NCBI RefSeq assembly: GCF_000372465.1
Contig: NZ_AQUZ01000022.1
Span: 76,515-138,204 of the forward strand
Direction of reading: 5' to 3'
Source: Kribbella catacumbae DSM 19601
GTDB taxonomy: Bacteria; Actinomycetota; Actinomycetes; Propionibacteriales; Kribbellaceae
Length of the DNA: 61,690 nucleotides
The notes beneath the pieces were generated by a model. It was given only the letters and a program-made list of their open reading frames with translations. It was not told where the DNA came from and did no database searches. Each line of letters opens with the position of its first letter. Positions within the stretch are counted from its first letter, which is position 1. This document shows, in pieces, positions 43,839-51,788 of this stretch. A program made the translations under genes and the position numbers.

Positions 43839-45076
43839 CGAGTGCCGTTAGGGGTCAGGGTGACCCGGACGAACCGGGGCCGGTAGATGCTGACGTCGGC
43901 GTACAGGTCGGCGTTCGCGTCGAGGCTGTTGACGTTGTAGCTGACCAGCAGCGAGTTGCCGCGACGCCGGTCGGGATGGTCGTGCGAGTTGTACGTGATG
44001 ATGTCAGCGTCTCCGTAGCTGCCGGTGGCGCCGGTTTCCGGCGTTTGGTAGAGCTCGACCGGGTTGACGAACGGGCCGGTCGGTGAGCAGGCGAAGTAGC
44101 CGAGCACTCGCTTGCTGAACAGCTCGTTGGTGTCGTGAGTGACGAGCAGGTAGCCGTCACCCCACCGGGTCACGCTGTGCTCGTTGGCGACGCCTTCGAG
44201 CACTCGCACCGACGCCGACTCGTCAGCCGACCAGCCGGTGCCGGTCCAGTACTGCCAGCGCTTCGTGGTCAGATCGTCGCCGCGGACCCGGGCGACATGC
44301 TCGTACTTCGAGGCGCCGAGGTCCTCCACGCCGTAGATGTAGGTGTAGCCGCGGTCGCGGAGCAGCCACGCGGACCACTGGATGTTGGCGCCGGACGGGA
44401 GCGGGACCAGCTTCTTCAGTTTCAGCGTCGAGCTGTCGAAGCGAGCCAGGTAGTTCGCCGACCAGCGCCAGTCCCACTGCCCGGTGCCCGTCCGCTCGAA
44501 CCGCAGGGTGGTGACGTCGAGATTGCGGCCTGACTTGCTGGTGCCGGCGGCGCCGAACCAGTACCAGCCGTTGGACGGCGGCGGGACCAGAGCGGTCGGC
44601 TCGGACGCCGTGCCGCCGGTGACGGTCTTCACCGAGTCGCCGCGCTGGATCACGAAGGAGTTGTTGATGAACGGGGTCGTGATCGGCCGGCTGCCGTCCG
44701 GATTGACCGGTCCGAGGAAGGTGTCGGAGAAGATCCACGCCGTCCGGCCACCGCGGAGCTTCACTGAGTAGGTGCTGTCTCCGCCGGTCCAGCCTTTGCC
44801 GCTATCGCTGTAGGCGTTCAGCAGCGGCTCGGGATCTGCCTGCGGCTTCGCCTGGACGGACCAGTTGGCTCGGGCCACGGCGCAGTCCTGCCGGCCAGAT
44901 GTCACGACCGGGCCCCCATTCAGCGCGGTCGTCGCGGTGACCGGCCGCGGGATGGCGCCGATCTGGGGATGGTCCGAGGCCGGGCCCGACTCGGGCGCAG
45001 CGAGCGCCGGGGCGGCGAGCGCAGTACTGAGTACTACGGCGCCCAGCGCCGGGATCAAGCGGTTTCTCATCCTCAC
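43835..45076 (-). CDS. Secreted beta-propeller-like protein (DUF4185/DUF5005-like)
   Basis: First gene of the sugar operon, 413 residues. A signal peptide ends near residue 26 (PALAAPES). The mature protein carries repeated short segments like SYSVKLRGGRTAWIFSDTFL, WYWFGAA, QWSAWLLRDRGYTYIYGV and YGDADIITYNSH, a pattern of five-bladed glycosidase-like propellers annotated as DUF4185 or DUF5005. I see no signal for a membrane anchor. The start is the GTG at 45076 behind GAGGAGG. It likely acts outside the cell on a glycan that the importer then takes up. Catalytic residues cannot be named. Confidence 0.82.
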   Translation of the reverse strand: MRMRNRLIPALGAVVLSTALAAPALAAPESGPASDHPQIGAIPRPVTATTALNGGPVVTSGRQDCAVARANWSVQAKPQADPEPLLNAYSDSGKGWTGGDSTYSVKLRGGRTAWIFSDTFLGPVNPDGSRPITTPFINNSFVIQRGDSVKTVTGGTASEPTALVPPPSNGWYWFGAAGTSKSGRNLDVTTLRFERTGTGQWDWRWSANYLARFDSSTLKLKKLVPLPSGANIQWSAWLLRDRGYTYIYGVEDLGASKYEHVARVRGDDLTTKRWQYWTGTGWSADESASVRVLEGVANEHSVTRWGDGYLLVTHDTNELFSKRVLGYFACSPTGPFVNPVELYQTPETGATGSYGDADIITYNSHDHPDRRRGNSLLVSYNVNSLDANADLYADVSIYRPRFVRVTLTPNGTR

Positions 45077-45094
45077 GCCCTCCTCGGGAATGAA

Positions 45095-45117
45095 AATGAT
45101 CAGATCACTTGGTCATT
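45095..45117. promoter_or_regulatory. Candidate GntR operator of the sugar operon
   Basis: Inverted repeat AATGATCA (45095-45102) and TGGTCATT (45110-45117) with a 7-base centre; 7 of 8 positions pair. It lies 18 bases in front of the GTG start of the operon and in the only A/T-rich patch there. Confidence 0.6.
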
Positions 45118-45191
45118 CTCGTGTCAAGGTGTCGTCAAACCGCGCGCGGTGATCGCAGCGTGGACGAACCCGGGGGTGGCAGGATCGAGGT

Positions 45192-45578
45192 ATGAAGAAC
45201 TTGATCATCAAGCTGCTGGCCAACGCCGTGGCCCTGGCCGTCGCGAGCTGGGTCGTCAGTGGGATCACCCTGGAGGGCGCGACCACCAGCCGCCGGGTGC
45301 TGACGCTGCTGATCGTGGCGGCCATCTTCGGCATCGTGAACGCGGTGGTGAAGCCGATCGCCAAGCTGATCTCGCTGCCGTTCATCATCCTGACGCTGGG
45401 CCTGCTGATCTTCGTGATCAACGCCCTGATGCTGCTGCTCACCTCGTGGATCACCGGCAAGCTCGACGTCCAGTTCCACGTCACCGGGTTCGGGGCTGCC
45501 CTGCTGGGCTCCCTCGTCATCACCCTGGTCGGCATGCTGCTGAACGCGGTCCTGCCGGACAAGGCCGAGATCCGGTGA
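45192..45578 (+). CDS. Small four-helix membrane protein (phage holin family 4 / YvlD type)
   Basis: A 128-residue integral membrane protein with four hydrophobic stretches (LLANAVALAVASWVVSGI, VLTLLIVAAIFGIVNAVV, LPFIILTLGLLIFVINALML, ALLGSLVITLVGMLLNAVL). It belongs to the family named mycobacterial four-TMS holin or YvlD. These proteins occur widely in bacterial chromosomes and usually are not phage holins; a role in envelope stress is known for some. CAGGAT six bases before the ATG could be the -10 box of a leaderless transcript. The phosphatase gene follows after 16 bases and is probably co-transcribed. Confidence 0.88.
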   Translation: MKNLIIKLLANAVALAVASWVVSGITLEGATTSRRVLTLLIVAAIFGIVNAVVKPIAKLISLPFIILTLGLLIFVINALMLLLTSWITGKLDVQFHVTGFGAALLGSLVITLVGMLLNAVLPDKAEIR

Positions 45579-45594
45579 GCCTGCGGCGAGTTCC

Positions 45595-46038
45595 GTGGTG
45601 AGGCGGGTCGAGGTGGTCTGCACGGGGAACATCTGCCGTTCGCCGATCGGCGAGGTGGTGTTGCGCGCGAAGCTCGCCGACGCAGGAGTCGACGACGTCG
45701 TGGTGACTAGCTCCGGCACCAGCGGCTGGCACATCGGCGACCCGATGGACTCCCGCGCCGCCGCTTCGCTGGCCCGGCGCGGGTACGACGGGAGCGCACA
45801 CCGGGCGCAGGAGTTCCGCAGCAGTTGGTTCCCCGAGCGCGACCTGGTGCTCGCGATGGATTCCGGGCACCTGTCCGCGCTGCTGCGTCGCGGCGGCGAC
45901 GGCATCGCAGTACCGGTCTCGCTGTTCGCCGACATCGACGTACCGGATCCGTACTACGGCGAGGACGCCGGCTTCGACGACGTCCTCACCCAGATCGAGA
46001 CGGCCGCCGACCTCTGGGTCGAGCGGCTCGCGAAATAG
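45595..46038 (+). CDS. Low molecular weight protein-tyrosine phosphatase
   Basis: Cytoplasmic phosphatase of 147 residues. The P-loop CTGNICRSP (CX5R) is at residues 9-17 and the general-acid Asp is in VPDPYYG near residue 121, so the enzyme looks active. WHIGDPMDSRA near 45-55 is the usual third conserved block. Two GTG codons (45595 and 45598) could start it; both lack a strong ribosome site, and translation may be coupled to the preceding membrane protein. The physiological substrate is unknown; actinobacterial homologues (PtpA type) dephosphorylate tyrosine residues of cell and host proteins. Confidence 0.92.
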   Translation: MVRRVEVVCTGNICRSPIGEVVLRAKLADAGVDDVVVTSSGTSGWHIGDPMDSRAAASLARRGYDGSAHRAQEFRSSWFPERDLVLAMDSGHLSALLRRGGDGIAVPVSLFADIDVPDPYYGEDAGFDDVLTQIETAADLWVERLAK

Positions 46039-46041
46039 GTC

Positions 46042-46070
46042 GGCTCCCCACCGACTGACGGTGAGGAGCC
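46042..46070. terminator. Bidirectional terminator between phosphatase and PFK genes
   Basis: Arms GGCTCCCCACCG and CGGTGAGGAGCC pair at 11 of 12 positions around ACTGA. It lies between two convergent genes. Confidence 0.75.
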
Positions 46071-46080
46071 GGGCCGGGTA

Positions 46081-47295
46081 CTACTTGGTCTGGCCGATCT
46101 CGGTGAGCAGCGTCGTGAACCACTCCACGCTCGGGTCGAACTCCTTGCCGCCGGCGATGCGCGGGAACTCGATCGCGCGGAGCTCGTCGCCCTGCTCCTC
46201 GTCGTGGCCGACGACACCGCTCTCGCCGCGCAGCGCCGCGTCGACCGCGTAGCCGGTGCACTGCTTGATCAGTTCGAGGTCGGCGGTGTTGGCGGCGGCC
46301 GAGCGGCTGAAGTAGCCGCTCTTCTGCACCATCGTCTTCTCCGCGCCGATCCGCTCGGCGAACTGCTTGGCGAACCAGGCACCCGGGTTGATCGTGTCCA
46401 GCTTGACGTGCCCGAACGGATCCCGCGGAACGTCCTCGCCCCGGGCCTCCAGCTCGGCCACGATCGACGGCACGCCGGCACCCTCGGACAGGAAGATGTT
46501 GACGCAGTCGTTCTCGTCCATCACCGCCTTCAGCCGCTCGGCCTCGGCATCCAGGTCGATCGTTGCCTCAGGCACGTAAACGGCGTGCACGTCCCAGCCG
46601 CCGGCGTCCAGGCCGATCCCCGGGTTCCACTCCTGCGCCGTGACCCACTTGCGGTACTCCGCTGCGGTGGCCGCGGTCAGCCAACCGCAGTTGCGGCCCA
46701 TCACCTCGTGGACGACGAGCATCCGCGGGTTCGAGCTGTGTTCGGCGATCACGTTGCGGGCGAAGAGCGCGCCCTGCTCGGCCGCGGTCCAGGCACCCAG
46801 GCTCTGCCGGATCGGGATCACGTCGTTGTCGATCGTCTTCGGCAGGCCGACCACGGTCAGGTCGTAGTCGTGCTCCTGCAGGTACGCCGCCAGGTCGGCC
46901 GCGGTGGTGTTGGTGTCGTCACCGCCGATGGTGTGCAGGACGTCGACACCGTCCGCGACCAGCCGCTCGGCCGCGACCTGCAGGGCGTTCTGGCCGTCGG
47001 CGATCAGGCCGCGCTTGACCAGGTCGGCGGTGTTGGTCAGCTTCACCCGGCTGTTGCCGATCGGGCTGCCACCGAACTGGTGCAGCCGGCCGGCCTTGGC
47101 CCGGATCTCCGGCGTGACATCGAGATGCCGGCCGCTGAGCAGACCGTGGTACCCATTCAGGTAGGCGATGATCTCCACGTCGGGCGCTACCTCGGTGTAG
47201 CGCTCGATCAGCCCGCCGACGGCGGACGACAGGCAGGGCGCGAGCCCACCCGCGGTGAGAAGGGCAACTCTGCGGACAGACTTGTCGGCAGCCAT
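46081..47295 (-). CDS. pfp: Pyrophosphate-dependent 6-phosphofructokinase
   Basis: Phosphorylates fructose 6-phosphate with pyrophosphate instead of ATP in glycolysis and runs reversibly. 404 residues. The phosphoryl-donor motif GGDDTN (residues 124-129; an Asp where ATP enzymes have Gly) and PKTIDND show PPi use. MGRNCGWL near 195 is the fructose-phosphate-binding region. The protein carries some extra C-terminal residues that are typical of actinobacterial versions. It stands alone between a terminator and a 209-base gap. Expression control is not visible. Confidence 0.92.
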   Translation of the reverse strand: MAADKSVRRVALLTAGGLAPCLSSAVGGLIERYTEVAPDVEIIAYLNGYHGLLSGRHLDVTPEIRAKAGRLHQFGGSPIGNSRVKLTNTADLVKRGLIADGQNALQVAAERLVADGVDVLHTIGGDDTNTTAADLAAYLQEHDYDLTVVGLPKTIDNDVIPIRQSLGAWTAAEQGALFARNVIAEHSSNPRMLVVHEVMGRNCGWLTAATAAEYRKWVTAQEWNPGIGLDAGGWDVHAVYVPEATIDLDAEAERLKAVMDENDCVNIFLSEGAGVPSIVAELEARGEDVPRDPFGHVKLDTINPGAWFAKQFAERIGAEKTMVQKSGYFSRSAAANTADLELIKQCTGYAVDAALRGESGVVGHDEEQGDELRAIEFPRIAGGKEFDPSVEWFTTLLTEIGQTK

Positions 47296-47504
47296 GGGTC
47301 AGGGTCCTTCCGGAGGTCGCTGAGTCGTCCTCAGCGTAGTGATGCAGACCACTCCGAGCGCTGGTTGGGTTCAGCTGTCGGACACCGGCCAGCAGGATCA
47401 GTACCGCGGCCGAGGCGGATTACGTCGGACCAGCGGACCGCCACCACTGACCAAGGTCGCTCCAGCCCGGTCGGCGCCGCGGCCGCACGCTCAGAGAAGG
47501 GCGA

Positions 47505-48023
47505 TTAGGCGCGGTTGGTGTGTGGTGGCGGTCCGGGAAGTGGGGCGGAGCGGGGGGCGATGGGGGTGGAGACGATGAAGGAGCTGGTGGTTTGGCCGTG
47601 GATGAGGAATTTGTCCAGAACGTCTTCGAGGCCGGCGATCGCGGCGACCTGGACGCGCATCAGGAAGCAGTCCTCGCCGGAGATCCGGTGGCACTCGACG
47701 ACCTCGGGGGTGCGCTCGGCCAGCTCGATGATGCGGGGGATCTGGCCAGGTCCCGGGCGCAGTCGCACCCAGGCGGCGACCGGCAGCCCGAGCGCGGCGG
47801 GATCGACCTCGAGCCGGTAGCCGCGGATCACGCCCGACTCCTCCAGCCGCGCCACCCGCTCGCGGACCGTCGGCGCCGATACCCCGAGCCGGCGGGCCAG
47901 CTCGGTCGTCCGCAGTCGCGGGTCGGCCGTCAGCTCGGTCAGCAGGCGGACATTCAGCTCGTCCAGCACCGGCTTTTCAGTCTGAAAGCCAGAGGCCGAT
48001 TCTGCGTTCATTCCGGCAACCAT
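47505..48023 (-). CDS. Lrp/AsnC family transcriptional regulator
   Basis: A 172-residue feast/famine regulator. The N-terminal winged helix occupies about residues 20-70 (LLTELTADPRLRTTELARRL, VSAPTVRERVARLEESGV) and the C-terminal RAM domain follows (AWVRLRPGPGQIPRIIELAE, CHRISGEDCFLMRVQV). A proline-rich tail (APLPGPPPHTNRA) is unusual and may be disordered. It is divergent from the DMT exporter at 48087; this pairing suggests that it senses an amino acid and controls its export. AAAGG precedes the ATG; an ATG four codons downstream is an alternative start. Confidence 0.92.
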   Translation of the reverse strand: MVAGMNAESASGFQTEKPVLDELNVRLLTELTADPRLRTTELARRLGVSAPTVRERVARLEESGVIRGYRLEVDPAALGLPVAAWVRLRPGPGQIPRIIELAERTPEVVECHRISGEDCFLMRVQVAAIAGLEDVLDKFLIHGQTTSSFIVSTPIAPRSAPLPGPPPHTNRA

Positions 48024-48086
48024 CGCGCGCCTTTCTGACTCAATCCGCCATGGGAATGGGACGAATCCATTTCTAGGGTAGTCACC

Positions 48087-48989
48087 GTGACAACAGTTGT
48101 GGAAGCTCCCTCGAAGACCCCGCTGGTGACTGCCGCGGCCGCAGTGACCGTGGTGCTGTGGGCCTCATCCTTCGTGGCCATCCGGCACGCCGGCACCGAG
48201 TTCTCCGCAGGTGCGATGTCGTTCGCCCGTCTACTGGTCGGCAGTGTGCTGCTCGGCGCCTTCCTGTTCCGGCAGCCGCCCAGCAAAGCCAGTTGGCCGA
48301 CCAAGCGCGACTGGCCGCCACTGCTCGCCTGCGGCCTCCTCTGGTTCGGCGTCTACAACCTGGCTCTCAACGCAGCAGAGCGCCGCCTGGACGCCGGTAC
48401 TGCGGCCATGCTGGTCCACATCGCCCCGCTCCTGATCGCCCTACTGGCCGGGCTGACGCTAGGCGAAGGCTTCCCGCGGCAACTCGTCGTCGGCAGCCTG
48501 GTCGCGTTCGGCGGCGTAGTACTGATCGCCATGTCGACCTCCACCGGCCGTGCCGAGACCTGGGGCGTCGTCCTCTGTGTCATCGCCGCCATCTCGTACG
48601 CCGTCGGCGTTGTCACCCAGAAGCCGCTACTGAGTCGCCTCCCCGCCGCACAGGTCACCTGGCTGGCCTGCACGATCGGCGCGATCGCCTGCCTCCCCTA
48701 CGCGCCGACCCTGGTCAGCGAGCTCCGTACCGCGAGCGCAGGCACGATCTGGTGGGTCATCTACCTCGGCGCCTTCCCCACCGCACTCGGCTTCACCACT
48801 TGGGCGTTCGCGCTTCGCCGTACTACGGCCGGCCGGATGGGCGTGACCGTGTACGCCGTACCGGTGGTTGCCATCGGCCTTGCGTGGCTGCTGCTGGGCG
48901 AGACGCCGGCCCTGCTCGCTCTCGTCGGAGGAGCACTCTGCCTGGCCGGGGTCGCGATCTCCCGGCGTACCGGAAGGAAGGAAGCTTGA
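48087..48989 (+). CDS. EamA family (DMT) transporter
   Basis: Exporter of 300 residues with ten membrane helices in two repeats (about 10-140 and 150-290). The first repeat begins with TAAAAVTVVLWASSFVAIRHA and the second has AISYAVGVVTQKPLL and AGRMGVTVYAVPVVAIGLAW. TAGGGT at 48074-48079 ends seven bases before the GTG, so the mRNA may be leaderless. It is divergent from the Lrp/AsnC gene and likely exports an amino acid under its control. The end overlaps the start of the LLM gene (TGATG), so the two are co-transcribed. Confidence 0.92.
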   Translation: MTTVVEAPSKTPLVTAAAAVTVVLWASSFVAIRHAGTEFSAGAMSFARLLVGSVLLGAFLFRQPPSKASWPTKRDWPPLLACGLLWFGVYNLALNAAERRLDAGTAAMLVHIAPLLIALLAGLTLGEGFPRQLVVGSLVAFGGVVLIAMSTSTGRAETWGVVLCVIAAISYAVGVVTQKPLLSRLPAAQVTWLACTIGAIACLPYAPTLVSELRTASAGTIWWVIYLGAFPTALGFTTWAFALRRTTAGRMGVTVYAVPVVAIGLAWLLLGETPALLALVGGALCLAGVAISRRTGRKEA

Positions 48990-49960
48990 TGAAGTTCGGA
49001 GTCTTCGTACCGCAGGGCTGGCGGATGGACCTGGTCGAACTGCCGGACCCGGTCGAGCAGTGGGAGGCGATGACGGCTGTCGCTCGCGCCGCCGACGCCG
49101 GACCATGGGACTCGATCTGGCTGTTCGACCACCTCCACACTGTCCCCGAGCCAGTCCGCGAGACCGTCTTCGAGGCCTGGACGGCAACGGCTGCCCTGGC
49201 TCGTGACACGCAGCGGGTGAAGCTCGGTCAGATGGTCGGCTGCAACGGTTATCGCAACCCGGCCCTCTACGCGAAGATGGCCGCTACCGTCGACGTAGCG
49301 AGCCACGGCCGCCTGTACGCCGGGCTGGGAGCGGGCTGGGCCGAGGACGAGTGGAAGGCCTACGGCTATCCCTGGACCGATTTGAAGGACCGGATGGGCT
49401 CGTTCCGCGAGTCGGTGGAGTTGATCCACCGGCTGTGGACCGAGGACGACGTGGTCTTCCACGGCAAGTACCACTCGGTCGACAAGCCCTTCGTCGAGCC
49501 GCGGCGCAAACCACCCCTGTGGATCGGTGGCGGCGGCGAGAAGGTCACGCTCAAGCTGGTCGCCCAGTACGCCGACGCCTGCAACTTCGGCACCGGCCAG
49601 GTCGACACGATCAAGCACAAGCTCGCAGTACTGCGTACGCACTGCAACGCGGTCGGCCGCGACTATGACGAAATCGTGAAATCCACCAGCATCAACGTGT
49701 TCCCGGTCGAGGCCGGCGCCGACCCGGTCACCGCGACGGCGAAAGCTCGTGGTCGCTATTCGCTGGAGGAGTTCACCGAGATCGGCGCCGGTGGTGGAAT
49801 CGGCCTGGCCGAGGTCGTGACGGCCAAGCAGTTGCGAATCCACCTGGAGCAGCTCGCCGAGGTCGGGATCGAGTACGTGATCGCCTACATCCCCGGCGTC
49901 GCCTACGACCATGAGCCGATGCAGCGGTTCGCCGAGGACGTAGTACCGGCTTTCAGCTGA
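48989..49960 (+). CDS. LLM class F420-dependent oxidoreductase
   Basis: A 323-residue member of the luciferase-like monooxygenase fold (bacterial luciferase and F420-dependent reductase family). Visible family stretches are FGVFVPQGWRMDL at the start, WLFDHL near 42, GCNGYRNPALYAKMAATVDV near 80, LYAGLGAGWAEDEWKAYGYP near 105 and PLWIGGGGEKVTLKL near 185. These are the F420-dependent type rather than FMN-monooxygenase type, and actinomycetes make F420. The substrate is unknown. Its ATG overlaps the DMT exporter stop (TGATG); its 3' end overlaps the convergent formamidase-like gene by 8 bases. Confidence 0.9.
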   Translation: MKFGVFVPQGWRMDLVELPDPVEQWEAMTAVARAADAGPWDSIWLFDHLHTVPEPVRETVFEAWTATAALARDTQRVKLGQMVGCNGYRNPALYAKMAATVDVASHGRLYAGLGAGWAEDEWKAYGYPWTDLKDRMGSFRESVELIHRLWTEDDVVFHGKYHSVDKPFVEPRRKPPLWIGGGGEKVTLKLVAQYADACNFGTGQVDTIKHKLAVLRTHCNAVGRDYDEIVKSTSINVFPVEAGADPVTATAKARGRYSLEEFTEIGAGGGIGLAEVVTAKQLRIHLEQLAEVGIEYVIAYIPGVAYDHEPMQRFAEDVVPAFS

Positions 49961-50954
49961 GGGTGGCGGCCTGATCGCGCAGGTGCTGGTGAATGTTGCT
50001 GTAGGCATCGACTTTCGGGAGGAGGCGTTTGGGGACCTTGGTGGCGACGCTGTAGTTGGCGTCGACCACGTTGGCCAAGGGAACTTCGCTGATCTGGCTG
50101 AGGAGCTGGTAGGCGTCCAGCTTGTCCAGACCATAGAGCTCGCCCAGCCAGCCGACCATGTCGACCTGGCCTGCTCGCCACGCGTCTTCCAGTGGGCGGC
50201 TTGAGCCGATGACGGCCAGGTAGTCGTCGTTCTCGATCCGGGGCCAGGCCGGGCCGGGAGTCTTGAGGAGGTCGACGATGAGGACGACGTTCATCGAGCC
50301 CTCGACCGCAGTACCGCAGGACTCGCCCTCGCCCTGGCGGTAGTGGCCGTCACCGACTGAGAACATCGCGCCTTCGACGTTGACCCGGAGGAAGCAAGTC
50401 GCCCCGGCCTTCATCTCGGGGGTGTCCATGTTGCCGCCGAAATAGTCCGGTACCAGCGATGAGCGGACCTCACCGGCGGCCGGGGCCACCCCGACCGTGC
50501 CCAGCATCGTCTCGATCGGCAGCGCGAGCTCCAGGTTGCTGCCCTGCGCCTGGAACCCGACTGTCTGCCGCTCGGTGTCGACCTCGTAGATCCAGGTGCG
50601 TTCCGGCAACGGGTCCTGCAGGGTCGCAGTACGGTCGGTGCTGGTCAGGCCGCCGAAGAACGGGATTGTCGCGGACGCGCCCCAACTGCGAGCCGGGGTG
50701 AGCTCGACGAAGTGCAGCGCGAGCGTGTCCCCCGGCTCTGCGCCCTCGACGTAGAAGGGGCCGGTCTGCGGGTTCACGAACGGCATGTTCAGGCTGGCGC
50801 TGGCCAAGTCCGCAGTACTGCGCAGCCGGCCGCAGAACGCGTCCTCGGTCCACAGCCGCATCGCAGTACCGGGTTTCACCCTGCGGACCGGCGCGGCACC
50901 GCCGAAGGTCCAGGTGAGCTGGTCGTTCTCGGGCGTGAATTCGACGATGTCCAC
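49953..50954 (-). CDS. Acetamidase/formamidase family protein
   Basis: A 333-residue enzyme of the FmdA/AmdA family, which hydrolyses formamide or acetamide to ammonia. Conserved stretches: PVNPQTGPFYVEGAEPGDTL-like block near 65, HFVELTP with ARSWG near 85, PIETMLGTVGVAPA near 155, PDYFGGNMDT near 182 and the metal-type FSVGDGHYRQGEGE near 210. These fit the family well. It is tail-to-tail with the LLM gene (8-base overlap) and divergent from the MprAB operon. Which amide is used is not known; the protein is probably cytoplasmic. Confidence 0.9.
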   Translation of the reverse strand: MDIVEFTPENDQLTWTFGGAAPVRRVKPGTAMRLWTEDAFCGRLRSTADLASASLNMPFVNPQTGPFYVEGAEPGDTLALHFVELTPARSWGASATIPFFGGLTSTDRTATLQDPLPERTWIYEVDTERQTVGFQAQGSNLELALPIETMLGTVGVAPAAGEVRSSLVPDYFGGNMDTPEMKAGATCFLRVNVEGAMFSVGDGHYRQGEGESCGTAVEGSMNVVLIVDLLKTPGPAWPRIENDDYLAVIGSSRPLEDAWRAGQVDMVGWLGELYGLDKLDAYQLLSQISEVPLANVVDANYSVATKVPKRLLPKVDAYSNIHQHLRDQAATLS

Positions 50955-51002
50955 GCTCAGAACCTACGGTGCGCGCTACCTCCTTCGCGAGTGATCAGCA
51001 GG

Positions 51003-51020
51003 TTCTCAGCCGATTCTCAA
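51003..51020 (+). promoter_or_regulatory. MprA-type direct repeats in the mprAB promoter
   Basis: TTCTCAG at 51003-51009 and TTCTCAA at 51014-51020, starting 11 bases apart; a weaker TGATCAG at 50992-50998 keeps the same phase. The same heptamer at the same spacing recurs upstream of the pepD gene (54816-54877). Autoregulation of mprAB by MprA is established in mycobacteria. Confidence 0.75.
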
Positions 51021-51095
51021 ACAGACGGCATAGCCTCAGGAGACGGAGTTCGGCCGAGCTCCGCGTGGACGAGTGTGGGCGAGCGGGAGCGCGAG

Positions 51096-51788
51096 ATGCG
51101 GGTACTGGTGGTGGACGACGACCGGGCGGTCCGGGATTCGTTGCGCCGGTCGCTGGAGTTCAACGACTTCGAGGTGGTGACGGCCTCCGACGGCGCTGAG
51201 GCGCTCGCGGTGATCGGCAATGTCGAGCCCGACGTGGTCGTGATGGACGTGATGATGCCCCGCCTGGACGGGCTGGAGACCACCAAGGCGTTACGGGCCG
51301 CGGGCAACAACGTGCCGATCCTGGTGCTGACCGCCCGCGACGCCGTGGCCGACCGGGTCGACGGTCTGGATGCCGGCGGCGACGACTACCTGACGAAACC
51401 CTTCGCGCTCGAGGAGTTGCTGGCCCGGCTGCGCGCGCTGCTGCGCCGCAGTACGGCACCGGGCGAGGGCGGACCCCGCGGCGAGGTCCTCCAGTACGCC
51501 GATCTGGTGGTGGACGTGGATGCCCACGAGGTGCACCGCGGTACGACGCCGATCCCGCTGACCCGGACCGAGTTCTCGCTGCTGGAGCTGCTGATCCGCA
51601 ACCCGCGCCGGGTGCTCGAGCGCGCGGTGATCCTGGATGCCGTCTGGGGCTACGACTTCCCGACCACGGCGAACTCGCTCGAGGTCTACATCGGCTATCT
51701 GCGCCGCAAGACCGAGGTCGACGGGCTGCCCCGGCTGATCCACACGGTCCGCGGGATCGGCTACGTCCTGAGAGACACGCCACCGTGA
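51096..51788 (+). CDS. mprA: Two-component response regulator, OmpR family (MprA type)
   Basis: DNA-binding response regulator of 230 residues. Phospho-acceptor Asp in VVVMDVMMP near residue 51, acidic pocket in VVDDDRAVRD, and the conserved Lys in YLTKPFALEELLARL near 101. The C-terminal winged helix ends with VRGIGYVLR. I start it at the ATG at 51096; upstream GTG codons exist. It precedes the sensor kinase with a 4-base overlap (GTGA). MprA homologues in mycobacteria respond to envelope stress and control the HtrA-type protease pepD. Here a pepD gene and matching promoter repeats are 3.8 kb away. Confidence 0.92.
   Translation: MRVLVVDDDRAVRDSLRRSLEFNDFEVVTASDGAEALAVIGNVEPDVVVMDVMMPRLDGLETTKALRAAGNNVPILVLTARDAVADRVDGLDAGGDDYLTKPFALEELLARLRALLRRSTAPGEGGPRGEVLQYADLVVDVDAHEVHRGTTPIPLTRTEFSLLELLIRNPRRVLERAVILDAVWGYDFPTTANSLEVYIGYLRRKTEVDGLPRLIHTVRGIGYVLRDTPP

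Noticed and set aside
33339..45578. Prophage or conjugative element, suggested by tail-tip lysozyme and holin-family genes
   Set aside because: No integrase, capsid, portal, relaxase or coupling protein is present; both genes have chromosomal relatives and ordinary neighbours.
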